DNA from: Triglochin maritima
Lineage: Eukaryota > Streptophyta > Magnoliopsida > Alismatales > Juncaginaceae
Reading direction: 5' to 3'
DNA length: 64,000 nt
Assembly: GCA_963682175.1 (NCBI GenBank)
Contig: OY821784.1
Location: 24,347,621 to 24,411,620, forward strand
This document shows, in pieces, positions 33,200 to 43,612 of this stretch. The notes beneath the pieces are model-generated. The model did not search any database and was not told the DNA's origin. It saw only the letters and a list, made by a program, of their open reading frames with translations. The position numbers and the translations under genes are program-made. The first letter of the stretch is position 1, and every line of letters starts with the position of its first letter.

Positions 33200-33730
33200 G
33201 TTATGTCGGATCATATGCTAGTCAACAAACTGAGACATTACAACAAACTTTGGCCTCTTTCATGCGTGCGGTAGACGACATGAGTGCACAGGTGGCTCCA
33301 GTAGCCGTACCGTGCGACTGTTGTGGGTTGAGTGGTCATGTTATCGGGCAATGTCCTTATGTTCCCCCAGAGCCTGAGTATGAGCATACCTTTTCCCAAA
33401 ATGCTCAATCTGACCATTACGCATCCACGTACAACCCGAGAAGGATGGATTGTAGGGAGACAACTCTTATTCAAATTTTTATACATCATTTTCTCCTCAA
33501 TCTCCTCCTCCCGAATATCCAGAATTCTACCAACACCCCACTCGAATCATTAGACTCATTCTCAGACCATCAAAACCCAACCCCAAAAATTCTCGAACTC
33601 TAACTTTGACCTCATAGTTGACCACATACCTGATTCCTTGAAATAAAATTTCCTTACATTCATGGAAACCACTCAACAGTCCATACAAAATATGGCACTG
33701 CAAGTGAGTCAAATGACGCAACAATTACAT
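33200..33730 (+). pseudogene. Gag C-terminal fragment with zinc knuckle (old derivative)
   Basis: The frame from about 33205 reads QQTETLQQTLASFMRAVDDM, then the knuckle CDCCGLSGHVIGQC (CX2CX4HX4C), then PEPEYEHTF and a Tyr/Ser/Asn-rich stretch. After frame breaks near 33603-33650 it resumes with FMETTQQSIQNMALQVSQM. The young element gag has the corresponding order: knuckle at residues 346-359, then an Asn/Pro-rich region. RNA-binding knuckles package genomic RNA. Several stops mark this copy as dead. Confidence 0.8.
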
Positions 33731-34228
33731 GAATGTGAGGAGGGTAAATTTTCTTGTCAACATGAGGATTTATGTTCTGATATCGAACCACCACCACATC
33801 CACAAATTTAAAGAACAATCTTTCAAAGTAATACTCCTAGTCAGTCTGACGGACTTGAGGTTTCAATTCACAATCACATGGTGGGGGATTCGATCCAAAT
33901 TGAGAATAACATGGATCAACTTCATTATGAGTTGGCACACGATTGTGCCTTATCTTTTTGTCCTATGGCCCTTGAGCGACATGATCTTCATGTTGTGCCT
34001 CTTAAGGACTCACCTCTGGTGGAGCAAGAGCTCCCTAGTACCCTTAATTTCAAACGACCTGATGAGAGTTTGCCTCTTACTATTGTTCCTGATCTTTTTG
34101 GAAATGATGGGACATCAAACAATTACATCACCAACGAGGGTATTGGGAGTGCCTTAGAGGATACCTTGGGTAAGAGACTCACTTTGTGTTCGCCTGGTCA
34201 GTCGGACATGCATAACGAGGTTCTTGAC
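33731..34228 (+). pseudogene. Linker and tail ORF of the old derivative, 5' part
   Basis: In the frame 33878-34228 the sequence reads CALSFCPMALERHDLHVVPL, then DSPLVEQELPSTLNF and ends HNEVLD at the TTGAC target site of the young element. The CPMA-xE motif matches the young element (STSCPMAIEPFELHID) and, more distantly, the protease-RT linker of the autonomous-type copy (SHPVALELLEIN). No protease precedes it, so gag is joined straight to this linker. The remainder follows at 42885. Confidence 0.7.
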
Positions 34229-34597
34229 TGATTGACATCATTTCATGCTCATATTTGTATCTTATATCCATTATCTTTCACCTAAATAATGCTATGTTAC
34301 GAGTTTTACGTTTAGTTTTCAGGAATAAATAGGTTTGAAGAGATGAAGCATAAAAGGACCCAAAAGCTGGGAAAAAGGACTGAATTGTGAGATCTGTGGA
34401 CCAAGATGCAAGGAAGAAGGACCTGAATGCAAGACCGAAGGACCTAAGAGCAAAACAGAATACTCCTCACCATCACGGGGAGTATTTTGGCAATTCTATT
34501 CGGGTCAGAGCTCCAACATGCAAAATAGATGCATCAAATACCAACAAAGCCTTCCAGAAAAGCCCACAAGAAATTCCAGAGCGATCCGGACACTGTA

Positions 34598-34637
34598 GAC
34601 CGCTAATTAGCGGTCCAAGACAGCTAATTGGCGGTCA
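34598..34637. promoter_or_regulatory. GACCGC(C/T)AATT(G/A)GCGGTC palindromes in U3
   Basis: The first copy, 34598-34615, is a perfect 18 bp palindrome (TAATTA version). The second, 34620-34637, is imperfect (CAGCTAATTGGCGGTCAC). Related LTRs have the CAATTG version. It lies about 140 bp upstream of the TATA box, where a transcription factor could bind. Confidence 0.6.
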
Positions 34638-34720
34638 CTTTTGGCCCAAATGCGCTCAAATTTCTCCAGCACATGTATTAGAGGATGTTTAGGCTATTTG
34701 TGGCATCTGTTTAGTCCTAC

Positions 34721-34740
34721 ATCGGGGGATTGTCCCGGAT
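34721..34740. promoter_or_regulatory. Inverted repeat upstream of TATA (ATCGGGG-N6-CCCGGAT)
   Basis: The repeat ends 16 bp before the TATA box. In this copy the arms mismatch at two positions, whereas the solo LTRs at 45448-45467 and 50046-50065 are perfect and 12179-12198 and 54098-54117 are perfect with a different arm sequence. Confidence 0.6.
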
Positions 34741-34756
34741 TAGCTTTTTCCATGGC

Positions 34757-34764
34757 TATAAATA
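34757..34764 (+). promoter_or_regulatory. TATA box of young Gypsy LTR
   Basis: TATAAATA followed by GAACTCTTCACC is preserved in all related LTRs in the window (for example 41996-42003 and 45484-45491), so transcription probably begins about 30 bp downstream. Confidence 0.8.
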
Positions 34765-35641
34765 GAACTCTTCACCTCCTTTTGTAATCACTCCATATTT
34801 GAAGTGGCTATTCTTCCTACTAGAAGTGAGGCCTTGAAGCACACACTAAAGTAGGAGGATGCTACTTTTAATGTGAGTCATTTTATCAATAAAGTTTTGT
34901 GTTTCTTTCATTGTTTGTTTATGCTTCTTTTATTGTTTGTGCATGTTTTAGTTTAATCTTCTTTTATTTCTTAGTTTTAATATGCTTTCTTTGCTTAGTT
35001 TAATAATTAGTGTAATGTTTAGTGAGTAGTTTCATCCCCTTTGGGGGGTGGAGTAGATGTACATACATGCATTAGAGAATGGGATGAATGCTTTATTTTT
35101 GATGTGTTGATATAACATGAATGTATGCTTGCTTGTTTAGGATAGAATTTATAACTTGATGAGTTTTGCCAAAATGATTAGACACCTCTCATGCTTGTTT
35201 AGGTTCTGAAATAAACAACTTGCATATGTAAATGTTAATCAACTAAGTTGGTGAATAGATTGATAGGTTTTGCCATAACATTTAGACACTTCCTATGCTT
35301 GATAAACACCACCTTCATGTGTTTAAAGAATGTATTCTACACCCACCTCTTTGCATGTGTGCACTCACTCCACCCCTTAGGGGTTTTCCCATTTCTGTAT
35401 TCCAGCATTCTTCCTTTGTTCTTAGTTTAGTTGTTATTCCATCGTTTGTTTGTTTCGTTCGCATTTCATACTTCTTAGTGTAGCGAGTCTAGATTAGCAT
35501 AAACAACTTTCTTCCCCCTATTTTTGCCACTTGATTTCGTACAAGCAAGAGGCTACTCACCTCCCTGAGGACGACCCGTACTTGCCACCACTTCATCGCG
35601 GCCGTGCACTTGCGGTTTAAATAAAACGTTCAACAAGTTTT

Positions 35642-35659
35642 TTGCGCCGTTGCCGGGGA
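35642..35659 (+). promoter_or_regulatory. Primer binding site, tRNA-Asp type
   Basis: TTGCGCCGTTGCCGGGGA matches the complement of the tRNA-Asp 3' end (TGGCGCCGTTGCCGGGGA) with one mismatch. It begins six bases after the LTR. This primer is characteristic of Athila-like Gypsy elements. Confidence 0.9.
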
Positions 35660-36710
35660 GGTGCCAGTCCGGACTCTTGTTTGGACGATTCGAGTGGATT
35701 TAATTTGTGTTTTGTAGTTTTGCTTTGTTTCAGGAGACTTGGAGTCGGCAGGAGGAATATTTGGAGAAGTTTTGAAGCAAGCTGGGCACTATAGACCGCC
35801 AATCAGCGGCCTGAGACCGCCAATTGGCGGTCTGGTATGCTCAGCTCGCTCTCGTATTTCTTTGGTTTGTTTATTTTATCTTATATAGTGGTCTGGGACT
35901 CAATTTTGCATGTTATGACTCTTAGATTGTTCCCAGATCAATAATCAAACCTCATTTAAGCAACCTGGACCCTAAAACTCAAAGCAAAAGATTAGGCATT
36001 CGTTTTGTTGAGGTCATGCATCATGTATGTGACTTAGGCACTTAGATTGTCTTTTATCTTAGTTTTATTTTCTGTTGCTGAGAGCTGGCGTGAGGTACGC
36101 ACCTTCTACTCTCATTCATGCATTTCGTATGAACATGCATTAGTTAGTAGGAAGTGCATTGCAACAAGTGTGAGTTGAGCGTTGTTTGGAGTGTTGATTG
36201 CTAGATTTAGGACTCCAAAACGCTACTAAGGAGGGGCTGTCCCGTAAAAGATAAGGTGGGGGATTTCATCACCCTTTCCTTTGCCCCAAAAACCACACTA
36301 ATCAAGAGCCTAATTTTAAAATCAAGTAGACATTGGCCCTAAGGATCTTGGACGCATTAGGAGAGTGATCCGGTCCCGACCGTCATGACCTGATCGGCGT
36401 TGCCCACTTTGTCGATAGTAGGAGAGACGAGATCCCCGGATCTTGGCTCACTTGCTGGGCTTTGTGGTCCTCGTTGTAGGGAGGTGAGGCGTGTTGAGGC
36501 CGTGTAACCTCGCAGTTAGGCGTCGTCTAGCTGTAAGGACCTATAGCGACCTTAGGATTGTTTGAGCCTTGTTTGCTTGTGTGCTTCTAGCTGTAGCCAT
36601 CCGCCGTAGCTTAAGGACTTCTTCCCTTCTCTCCTGAGTCATTCTTTCTCTCCTGTGTTCCCTCGTCTTCTCTTCTACGTATATTCTTCATTTGAAAAGA
36701 AAAAAGAGAG
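35660..36710 (+). other. Leader of young Gypsy element
   Basis: About 1 kb is noncoding between the primer site and gag. Two more GACCGCC palindromes occur at 35794-35811 (imperfect) and 35814-35831 (perfect GACCGCCAATTGGCGGTC), here inside the transcribed leader. No other clear structure is seen. Confidence 0.7.
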
Positions 36711-38099
36711 TTGTGGTTTGTGTGTGCACCTTTGTGCATGCTTTCGTGGACACGAGACGAGAGTGGTCGTTTAACGAGGAGCGTTGTCAATCCGGCTTCG
36801 GTCATCGATTTCTCGACACCTTCCTCCTCTCGTGTCGCACGCAGTCCGGGTTCAATGGCTGCTAATTTCCGTGAGGAGGAGCAGTTGCTGGACCCACCTG
36901 TTCGACCAGTGCTTCCCGTTGTCGTTCCCATACCTCTACGTGATCGATGCTACCCGAGCCGTACAGCTCTACCCTCATGCATCATATTGCCAGAGGCTAA
37001 TGGGAACCATTTTGAGGTTAAGCCTCAGTTTATCTCCATGCTCCCTCATTTCACTGGGAAAGGTGACCACTATATCTTTCTCAGGGAATTTGAGGAGGTC
37101 TGTGCTATGTTCAAGCTACAACAACTTAGCACAGACTCCATCCATCTTAGGCTCGTTCCTTTTGCACTAAAGGATGACGCCAAGAAGTGGTTGTACAGCA
37201 ACCAGGCGAATTCCTTTAGGACTTGGGATGAGTTTCAATCTGCATTCCTCAAGAAGTACTTTCCTAATCATCGGACTCAAAAATTAAGGAACGAAATCAA
37301 TTCGTTCTATCAACATGAGACCGAACCATTTCATGCATATCTTGAGAGGTTCGAAGAGCTACTATCCTCGTGCCCTCACCATGGCATTGAGTTGTGGCGT
37401 CTTTGTCAGATTGTGTATGAGGGTCTTCACATCCCGTCCAGAACACTCCTTAAGTCCATGTGTCAAGGAGAGTTCTTGGGAAAGGACGAAAGGGAGGCAT
37501 GGGCCTTCCTAGAAGACCTCGCTGAGAAAACCATGCAGTGGGAGTGTGTGAGGCAACCACCTGCATCATTTAGTATAGGAGCGAGGATCGCGAATGCAAA
37601 CTCGACTAGATCGGGTGCCGCATTTGCTATCGATACCACTACGGCCACCGAGGCACGCATGGCGGCCTTAATGCGCCGTATGGATTTGATTGAGCTCCAA
37701 AACCAACAAATTGCACCTCACATGTCCACATCTGGTCCAGTTCCTTGTCATTCATGTGGTAGGATAGGTCATGTAGAGAGCGAGTGTGAGTCCATTCCTC
37801 CTGAGATGGAGCGTGTCAACGCCATCTATGACAGAGCTCGGAATGACCCATACTCATCATCTTATAACCCTGGATGGAGGAACCACCCCAATTTTTCATG
37901 GAACCAAAATAATGCCCCGGGTGGTCCTCCAAACTCCTCTAGACCACCTTACCAATCACACCAACCTCCCATGCATGCACATTCATATCAGCCACCCCAA
38001 GCACAAACCACCAATCAATCGGGTTTCCTAAATTCCAATAATATGGAAACCCGATTCAATTCGCTTGAGACCTTGACTTGTGGATTGAAAACTCAATGA
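36711..38099 (+). CDS. Gag of young Gypsy element
   Basis: The open frame is 462 residues. The likely start is the internal ATG at 36855 (MAANFREEEQLLDPPVRP), because the 48 residues before it look unlike gag. Motifs: FEVKPQFISMLPHFTG, then ALKDDAKKWLYSNQANSFRTW, LKKYFPNHRTQKLRNEINSF and FHAYLERFEELLSSCPHHG, the retrotransposon gag family core. The zinc knuckle CHSCGRIGHVESEC is at residues 346-359, followed by an Asn/Pro/His-rich C-terminal part. Gag forms the particle that packages RNA. The frame stops at TGA after CGLKTQ, and similar sequence continues in another frame until 38196. Confidence 0.88.
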   Translation: MWFVCAPLCMLSWTRDESGRLTRSVVNPASVIDFSTPSSSRVARSPGSMAANFREEEQLLDPPVRPVLPVVVPIPLRDRCYPSRTALPSCIILPEANGNHFEVKPQFISMLPHFTGKGDHYIFLREFEEVCAMFKLQQLSTDSIHLRLVPFALKDDAKKWLYSNQANSFRTWDEFQSAFLKKYFPNHRTQKLRNEINSFYQHETEPFHAYLERFEELLSSCPHHGIELWRLCQIVYEGLHIPSRTLLKSMCQGEFLGKDEREAWAFLEDLAEKTMQWECVRQPPASFSIGARIANANSTRSGAAFAIDTTTATEARMAALMRRMDLIELQNQQIAPHMSTSGPVPCHSCGRIGHVESECESIPPEMERVNAIYDRARNDPYSSSYNPGWRNHPNFSWNQNNAPGGPPNSSRPPYQSHQPPMHAHSYQPPQAQTTNQSGFLNSNNMETRFNSLETLTCGLKTQ

Positions 38100-38195
38100 A
38101 AATTTTTATGTCAACCACTAGTCAAGTTCTCACTTCAAATCAACAGACCATGAAATCTCTAGAGCTTCAGATGGGCCAATTGGCTAAGTCTGTAC
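38100..38195 (+). pseudogene. Gag segment between frames, probable frameshift
   Basis: After the TGA at 38097-38099 the sequence still codes gag-like residues: MKIFMSTTSQVLTSNQQTMKS and LELQMGQLAKSVHERER across the gap, in a different frame. A stop and one frame shift therefore separate the gag core from its C-terminus at 38196. Gag in the autonomous relatives continues here, so this is probably damage, although a translational readthrough cannot be excluded. Confidence 0.6.
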
Positions 38196-38819
38196 ATGAG
38201 AGAGAGAGGGTCTTTTTCGAGCCAGCCTGAGGCTAACCCCCGCATGTACCAACAACAACAAATGCAAAATGAGAATGTGGTACCTCGGGGGAGGCAAGTG
38301 AACCATTTAGAGGAACCTGTTCACCATGTCAATTCCATTGTGACCTTAAGGAATGGAAAACAGGTTGACAATCACATTTCCTTGCCACACCCACCACCAT
38401 CTATGCAGCCCCCCAGTGGGAATGGTGGAGAAGAAGAAGCTGAGGGTGAGGGTAATACACCAAAGCTTTCTTCTCAGGCACAGCAGAAAACCTACCTGCC
38501 AAAAGCTCCCTATCCAAGTAGGTTAAACAAAAAGCAGAGTGACAACATGGACAAGATAGTAGAGGTGTTTAAGCAAGTAAAGGTTAACATCCCCTTGTTG
38601 GATGTCATCCAACAAATACCTCAATATGCCAAAGTGTTAAAGGATCTCTGCACAACTAAGAGGAAGACCAATGTTCCTAAGAAAGCATTCTTGGCTGCAA
38701 ATATCAGCTCACTTTTGTCCAATCCTACCTACACAAAATACAAGGACCCTGGGTGTCCTACTATTCAGTGTACGATAGGGGACACTAGATTGAGCAATGT
38801 TTTGCTTGATTTAGGATAA
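38196..38819 (+). pseudogene. Gag C-terminus and protease start, ended by a stop in the active site
   Basis: The 207-residue frame runs from a Ser/Gln/Asn-rich piece through VNSIVTLRNGKQVDN, PYPSRLNKKQSDNMDKIVEV and VLKDLCTTKRKTNVPKKAF to the protease start IGDTRLSNVLLDLG. The Athila protease active site, DLG followed by A-S-V-N-LLP, is interrupted: TAA falls right after DLG and the frame would continue AVNLLPF. Without readthrough the catalytic loop is incomplete. The rest of the protease is in the next frame at 38856. Confidence 0.88.
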
Positions 38820-39842
38820 GCGGTCAACCTCCTACCATTCTCTGTTTATCAACAGTTGAACTTGGGAGAATTGAAACCAACTAAGATCACCCTCCAATTA
38901 GCGGATAGATCCATTCGTATTCCCATGGGGATTATCGAGGACGTGCTTATCAAAGTTGGAGATTTTATATATCCAGTCGATTTTGTTGTCCTCGATACCA
39001 ATCCTATTGCGAACACCCACTCTCAAATACCTTTGATTTTGGGTAGACCATTTCTGGCAACCTCCAATGCCTTGATTAATTGTAGAAATGGTCTCATGAA
39101 GCTCTCCTTTGGTAACATGAGTGCCGAGTTTCATGTGTTCAACTCTGGTAGGCAACAAGAACCCATGGATGAACCATTAAATCTAAATCTCATCCGCCAA
39201 TTGGAGAAAGCACCACAAAACCAACGAACACCTCTAACACCAATGCAGGCCGTTGAGAATGTTTGTAGGCTCAGCGAAGACTCATTGCGTGTCTTTGCAA
39301 TGCAACAGAGTGAGCTGGCCTCGAACATGAATGTCCAAAGGGAGTGTTCGTTGCATGATTCAGTTGAGAGTACTAGTGAGAGTGAGACACCTCACCATAT
39401 GCCTAGACCAGAAGGTGTCTCTACCTCATGTCCCATGGCCATTGAGCCATTTGAGCTTCATATTGACTCCAACAAGGACCCACCTATGACCGAGCTTATG
39501 CTTGATGATCTAAGTGATGGTGGGAGGTCCTTGTTGGATGACTTGGGGAGAAGCCCCATTCTTAGTGACGCAGGTCTGCTGCATCCATCGAATGAGCTTG
39601 AGGAACTCATTCCGATGCACCCGCCTATTGGTTGGAGGGTTTTCTTCGATGAGCAATTAAACCCTAGTGAGGCAACACAACTTCATTCTTTGTTGCCCAC
39701 ACCTGACCAATATCATGAGGGGTTCGAGCCTTTCAGCTTTGACCTTTCACCCCTCATGACACCTCAGAGTACCAGTGGAGTTTGCCCATCTCGGCAAGTC
39801 TCTGGTCCTCCTGACTTGATGTTCTCATTTGATGTTCCTTGA
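38820..39842 (+). pseudogene. Protease C-terminal half, linker and distinctive tail (no RT)
   Basis: The segment reads AVNLLPFSVYQQ, then from 38856 MNLGELKPTKITLQLADRSI, IILGRPFLATS-type end (PLILGRPFLATSNALINCRNG) and LSFGNMSAEFHVF. That is the rest of the protease. After about 60 residues the linker motif STSCPMAIEPFELHID occurs, as before RT in relatives. In place of RT comes a tail: MHPPIGWRVFFDEQLNP, then LHSLLPTPDQYHEGFEPFSF and a stop after MFSFDVP. The old derivative at 42885-43150 has the same tail in diverged form. The tail's function is unknown. Confidence 0.85.
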
Positions 39843-41467
39843 CCAAATGATTATGAGAATATCTTAGTTGATGTATATATCTTTAAAAAAAAGAAAAAAA
39901 ACAAAAAACAACAAATAAAGCAAAAAAGAAGAAGAAGTGTGTAATAAAAGACTCCTTCAGTGAGCATCGATTGTTGTGGGCCCCAACCCTTGTGTACTTG
40001 GGCCCAATCTCTTCACGTATTTATCTCCCTTCTTCAGCTTCTCACAGGTTTTGAGGGAATTTGGGTTTGTGTCCATCAACATGACCCCGAACGTCCCTTT
40101 GTACTTCATGTTGGTGAGATCGTTCCTTTTTCATGCATGTATCCATGTAGTATCTTGTTCACATTCATTGAGGACAATGCATGAAGTAGGTGTGGGGGGT
40201 GTTTTACGTGTGTACATAGTCGAGTATTTTTCCTTTGGTTTTATTTTCTTTTGTTTGCATTGTTAGGGTCATGTTAGTGTGCCGCATTTAATATCGATAT
40301 ATCTGCTTGCCATGATCCTTGGGTGACTTGTCTTCTTTTGCTTGCCGAGTGCTTTAAAATTTTCACATTTCTTTCAAATTCTTCAGGTGTTTGCGAAAGA
40401 AAATGTTTTTGTAGGTTTTGCGTGTGTTTAGCATGTGCAAAACCGTTGAGAGGCAAAGTAAAAAGAAAGCTCCCAAAATTGTCTTGAACTTGATGCATTA
40501 GGATTTCTGGTTTACTGGCTTTAGGTCTTATCGAGTCGTTAGGATGCACCCCGGTTTTCCCTCGGGGGGCGTGTAATCATAGGGTTTCAGTACTCAAACA
40601 TTTAAAGAAGTCCACCCTGAACCTAGTGAGTCAAATAATTCGTGTCTTTTAGTATAAGGAAGTTTGTCGTAGTCAAGGGCCCTTAATCTCTTTTTGTGAA
40701 ACTTAAGTGTAGGGGTTTTGGTTCCCACGTAAATAAATAAATAAGTGGTGTTCTCTCTTCTCGCACGGCTCCTATCACTCGGGAAAGTAGGTCTGAGGGG
40801 ACTTTGTGCCTGGTGCTTTCGAGTCATCTGACTTGGGATGCACCGACCGAACTCCCGTTACACGGGTGGTAGGCATCGCCCTATGAGGAGATTTGGGGGA
40901 AGGTGTACGTGATAGTGTAAGTCCTCATAGGCAATGATGCACGAAACCTGACCCTGGGGAGAATCAAACACCAACCAATAAAATGCTCCAAAGAAAAAGA
41001 AAAAGAAAAAAGAAAAAGGAAAAAAAAGAAGAAAAAAAAAGTCAAATAAGAACCAAAATGGACTTTACACATTGTAACACATTCAGAAGTTAAGGTTGCC
41101 CATGTCTTTCACTTAAGTCCTTGACTAACTCTCACGAATAACTCATTAGGCTAGGTGTGTGGACCGATTACATATATAGAGTCGACCCGTAGTATTACCG
41201 CGTCCCATGATCGACAAAATAAGTCCAACGAGTCATGTAGCTAGATTTATTAATGCATCTTGTTCGGATTTTGTGGGTATATCCGCTGAAAACCCTCAGG
41301 AGACAACACTCCTCCTCCTTGGCGACAAGGAGGTTTAACAGCTTGTTGCACGTGCTAAGTGCAACCGTGATTCCTACGAAAGTGAGTTAGGATTTCTTGT
41401 TTTTTTCGCATGCTTTTTTCTTTCTTTGTTTTGCTCGGGACTAGCAAAAGTTAGGTGTGGGGGTATT
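39843..41467 (+). other. 3' noncoding region and polypurine tract of young Gypsy element
   Basis: 1.6 kb without a credible frame. It aligns with the 3' noncoding region of the minus-strand autonomous-type element (27985-29323). It contains A-rich runs (39885-39925 and 40985-41040). The polypurine tract AAAAGTTAGGTGTGGGGGT (41446-41464) precedes the 3' LTR by three bases. Confidence 0.75.
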
Positions 41468-42879
41468 TGATTGACATCATTTCATGCTCATATTTGTATC
41501 TTATATCCATTATCTTTCACCTAAATAATGCTATGTTACGAGTTTTACGTTTAGTTTTCAGGAATAAATAGGTTTGAAGAGATGAAGCATAAAAGGACCC
41601 AAAAGCTGGGAAAAAGGACTGAATTGTGAGATCTGTGGACCAAGATGCAAGGAAGAAGGACCTGAATGCAAGACCGAAGGACCTAAGAGCAAAACAGAAT
41701 ACTCCTCACCATCACGGGGAGTATTTTGGCAATTCTATTCGGGTCGGAGCTCCAACATGCAAAATAGATGCATCAAATACCAACAAAGCCTTCCAGAAAA
41801 GCCCACAAGAAATTCCAGAGCGATCCGGACACTGTAGACCGCTAATTAGCGGTCCAAGACAGCTAATTGGCGGTCACTTTTGGCCCAAATGCGCTCAAAT
41901 TTCTCCAGCACATGTATTAGAGGATGTTTAGGCTATTTGTGGCATCTGTTTAGTCCTGCATCGGGGGATTGTCCCGGATTAGCTTTTTCCATGGCTATAA
42001 ATAGAACTCTTCACCTCCTTTTGTAATCACTCCATATTTGAAGTGGCTATTCTTCCTACTAGAAGTGAGGCCTTGAAGCACACACTAAAGTAGGAGGATG
42101 CTACTTTTAATGTGAGTCATTTTATCAATAAAGTTTTGTGTTTCTTTCATTGTTTGTTTATGCTTCTTTTATTGTTTGTGCATGTTTTAGTTTAATCTTC
42201 TTTTATTTCTAGCTTAGTTTTAATATGCTTTCTTTGCTTAGTTTAATAATTAGTGTAATGTTTAGTGAGTAGTTTCATCCCCTTTGGGGGGTGGAGTAGA
42301 TGTACATACATCCATTAGAGAATGGGATGAATGCTTTATTTTTGATGTGTTGATAAAACATGAATGTATGCTTGCTTGTTTAGGATAGAATTTATAACTT
42401 GATGAGTTTTGCCAAAATGATTAGACACCTCTCATCCTTGTTTAGGTTCTGAAATAAACAACTTGCATATGTAAATGTTAATCAACTAAGTTGGTGAATA
42501 GATTGATAGGTTTTGCCATAACATTTAGACACTTCCTATGCTTGATAAACACCACCTTCATGTGCTTAAAGAATGTATTCTACACCCACCTATTTGCATG
42601 TGTGCACTCACTCCACCCCTTAGGGGTTTTCCCATTTCTGTATTCCAGCATTCTTCCTTTGTTCTTAGTTTAGTTGTTATTCCATCGTTTGTTTGTTTCG
42701 TTCGCATTTCATACTTCTTAGTGTAGCGTAGTCTAGATTAGCATAAACAACTTTCTTCCACCTATTTTTGCCACTTGATTTCGTACAAGCAAGAGGCTAC
42801 TCACCTCCCTGAGGACGACCCGTACTTGCCACCGCTTCATCGCGGCCATGCACTTGCGGTTTAAATAAAACGTTCAACA
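41468..42879 (+). repeat. Young Gypsy element 3' LTR
   Basis: 1412 bp, nearly identical to 34229-35635 with about 12 differences by eye, including a 4 bp indel near 42210. The TATA box is at 41996-42003. The right flank is TTGAC (42880-42884). Confidence 0.95.
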
Positions 42880-42884
42880 TTGAC

Positions 42885-43150
42885 CTCGTTCCGACCCACC
42901 AGTCTGTTCGTTGGAGAGTTTGGATTGACGAACATAACTTCAGTACCGCAATGGTAGAAACTCTTCTTTCGTTGCTCCATATTTCCCAAACTATTTTGAG
43001 GTTCAAGCTCTTTCAGTTTGATTCTTTGAATGAGACGCCTTTGCATCAAATTCATGAACCTCTCCTTTCATCTTGTGCTCTTTGTCAGGGGGGCCCAAGC
43101 ATGAGTATGCTGGCCCCGTGTGGTTTCATGTTCCCTTTCCAAGTGCATTG
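42885..43150 (+). pseudogene. Tail ORF of the old derivative, 3' part
   Basis: Joined to 34228, the frame continues LVPTHQSVRWRVWIDEHNFS, then TAMVETLLSLLHISQTILRF and FQFDSL and stops after MFPFQVH. It matches the young element tail (IGWRVFFDEQLNP to MFSFDVP) position by position with many substitutions, but the frame is open. Both copies are preceded by the same linker type. An open frame in a diverged copy suggests the tail was maintained by selection for a time. Confidence 0.75.
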
Positions 43151-43612
43151 ACCCATTTTTGAGGTTCCCATTTGATGTCTTATGACAAATGAAGATGGGA
43201 CCTTTTTTTTGTACATAGTTATATTTAAAAAAATTACAATAAAAGACTGCATGAGCGAGCCATTAGGGACTTCTTATGCATAACAAACACTAACTACACT
43301 TGAGCTTATTGTTTGCATTCAGCACACTTATTTCATGTGTACACACACTCCACCCCTTTGGGGTTTTTCCCATTTCTGATTTTTATCTTTCTTCTTAGTA
43401 GTTGTTTAGCTTAGTTTTAGTTCGTTTCGTGCTTTCATTTCCTTCTTTGTTGTTTACTAGTTTAGTGTAGTTTAGTTAATCAATCCTTTCTCCACCTTGT
43501 TTCTCACTCGCCTTAGAAAACCATTGTCGACACACCTCCCTGTGGATCGACCCGTATTTACCACCGCTTCAACGTGGCCGTGCACTTGCGCTTATTTTAA
43601 AACGTTTAATCA
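43151..43612 (+). repeat. 3' noncoding remnant and right LTR end of the old derivative
   Basis: A short noncoding part (to about 43250) passes into LTR sequence that starts inside the LTR body (ACACTCCACCCCTTTGGGG, near 43347) and runs through the conserved 3' block (CTTCAACGTGGCCGTGCACT) to AAACGTTTAATCA at 43612. The LTR start is deleted. Confidence 0.75.

Larger units (their letters stand above)
34229..35635 (+). repeat. Young Gypsy element 5' LTR
   Basis: 1407 bp, TGATTGACATC to GTTCAACA. It contains a palindrome GACCGCTAATTAGCGGTC (34598-34615), an inverted repeat (34721-34740), a TATAAATA box (34757-34764), the GGGGGGTGGAG block near 35043 and the conserved LTR 3' block (35570-35615). 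Confidence 0.95.
34229..42879 (+). mobile_element. Young Athila-like Gypsy element without pol (gag-protease only)
   Basis: The 8.65 kb element is flanked by TTGAC (34224-34228 and 42880-42884). Its LTRs (34229-35635 and 41468-42879) differ at about 12 of 1410 positions by eye, making it one of the youngest insertions here. Order: LTR, tRNA-Asp-type primer site, leader, gag, protease, a C-terminal tail, 1.6 kb noncoding, polypurine tract, LTR. There is no RT, RNase H or integrase, so it must use enzymes from a relative. This resembles the published TR-GAG class of non-autonomous elements, here with protease retained. Confidence 0.92.
32338..43612 (+). mobile_element. Old pol-less Gypsy derivative, split by a young relative
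   Basis: A left LTR (32338-33190, truncated) is followed by gag C-terminus (33200-33730), linker and tail (33731-34223, resuming 42885-43150), a short noncoding part and a right LTR end (about 43250-43612). The 8.65 kb young element at 34229-42879 splits the tail. The ORF layout resembles that of the young element, with protease also lost. The flanks do not show a 5 bp duplication. Instead about 95 bp of the target RT sequence is present on both sides, suggesting recombination between copies. Confidence 0.75.

Noticed and set aside
36611..36931. Minus-strand frame opposite the start of gag
   Set aside because: It overlaps the gag leader and start on the other strand and has no similarity to any known domain; it is a shadow.
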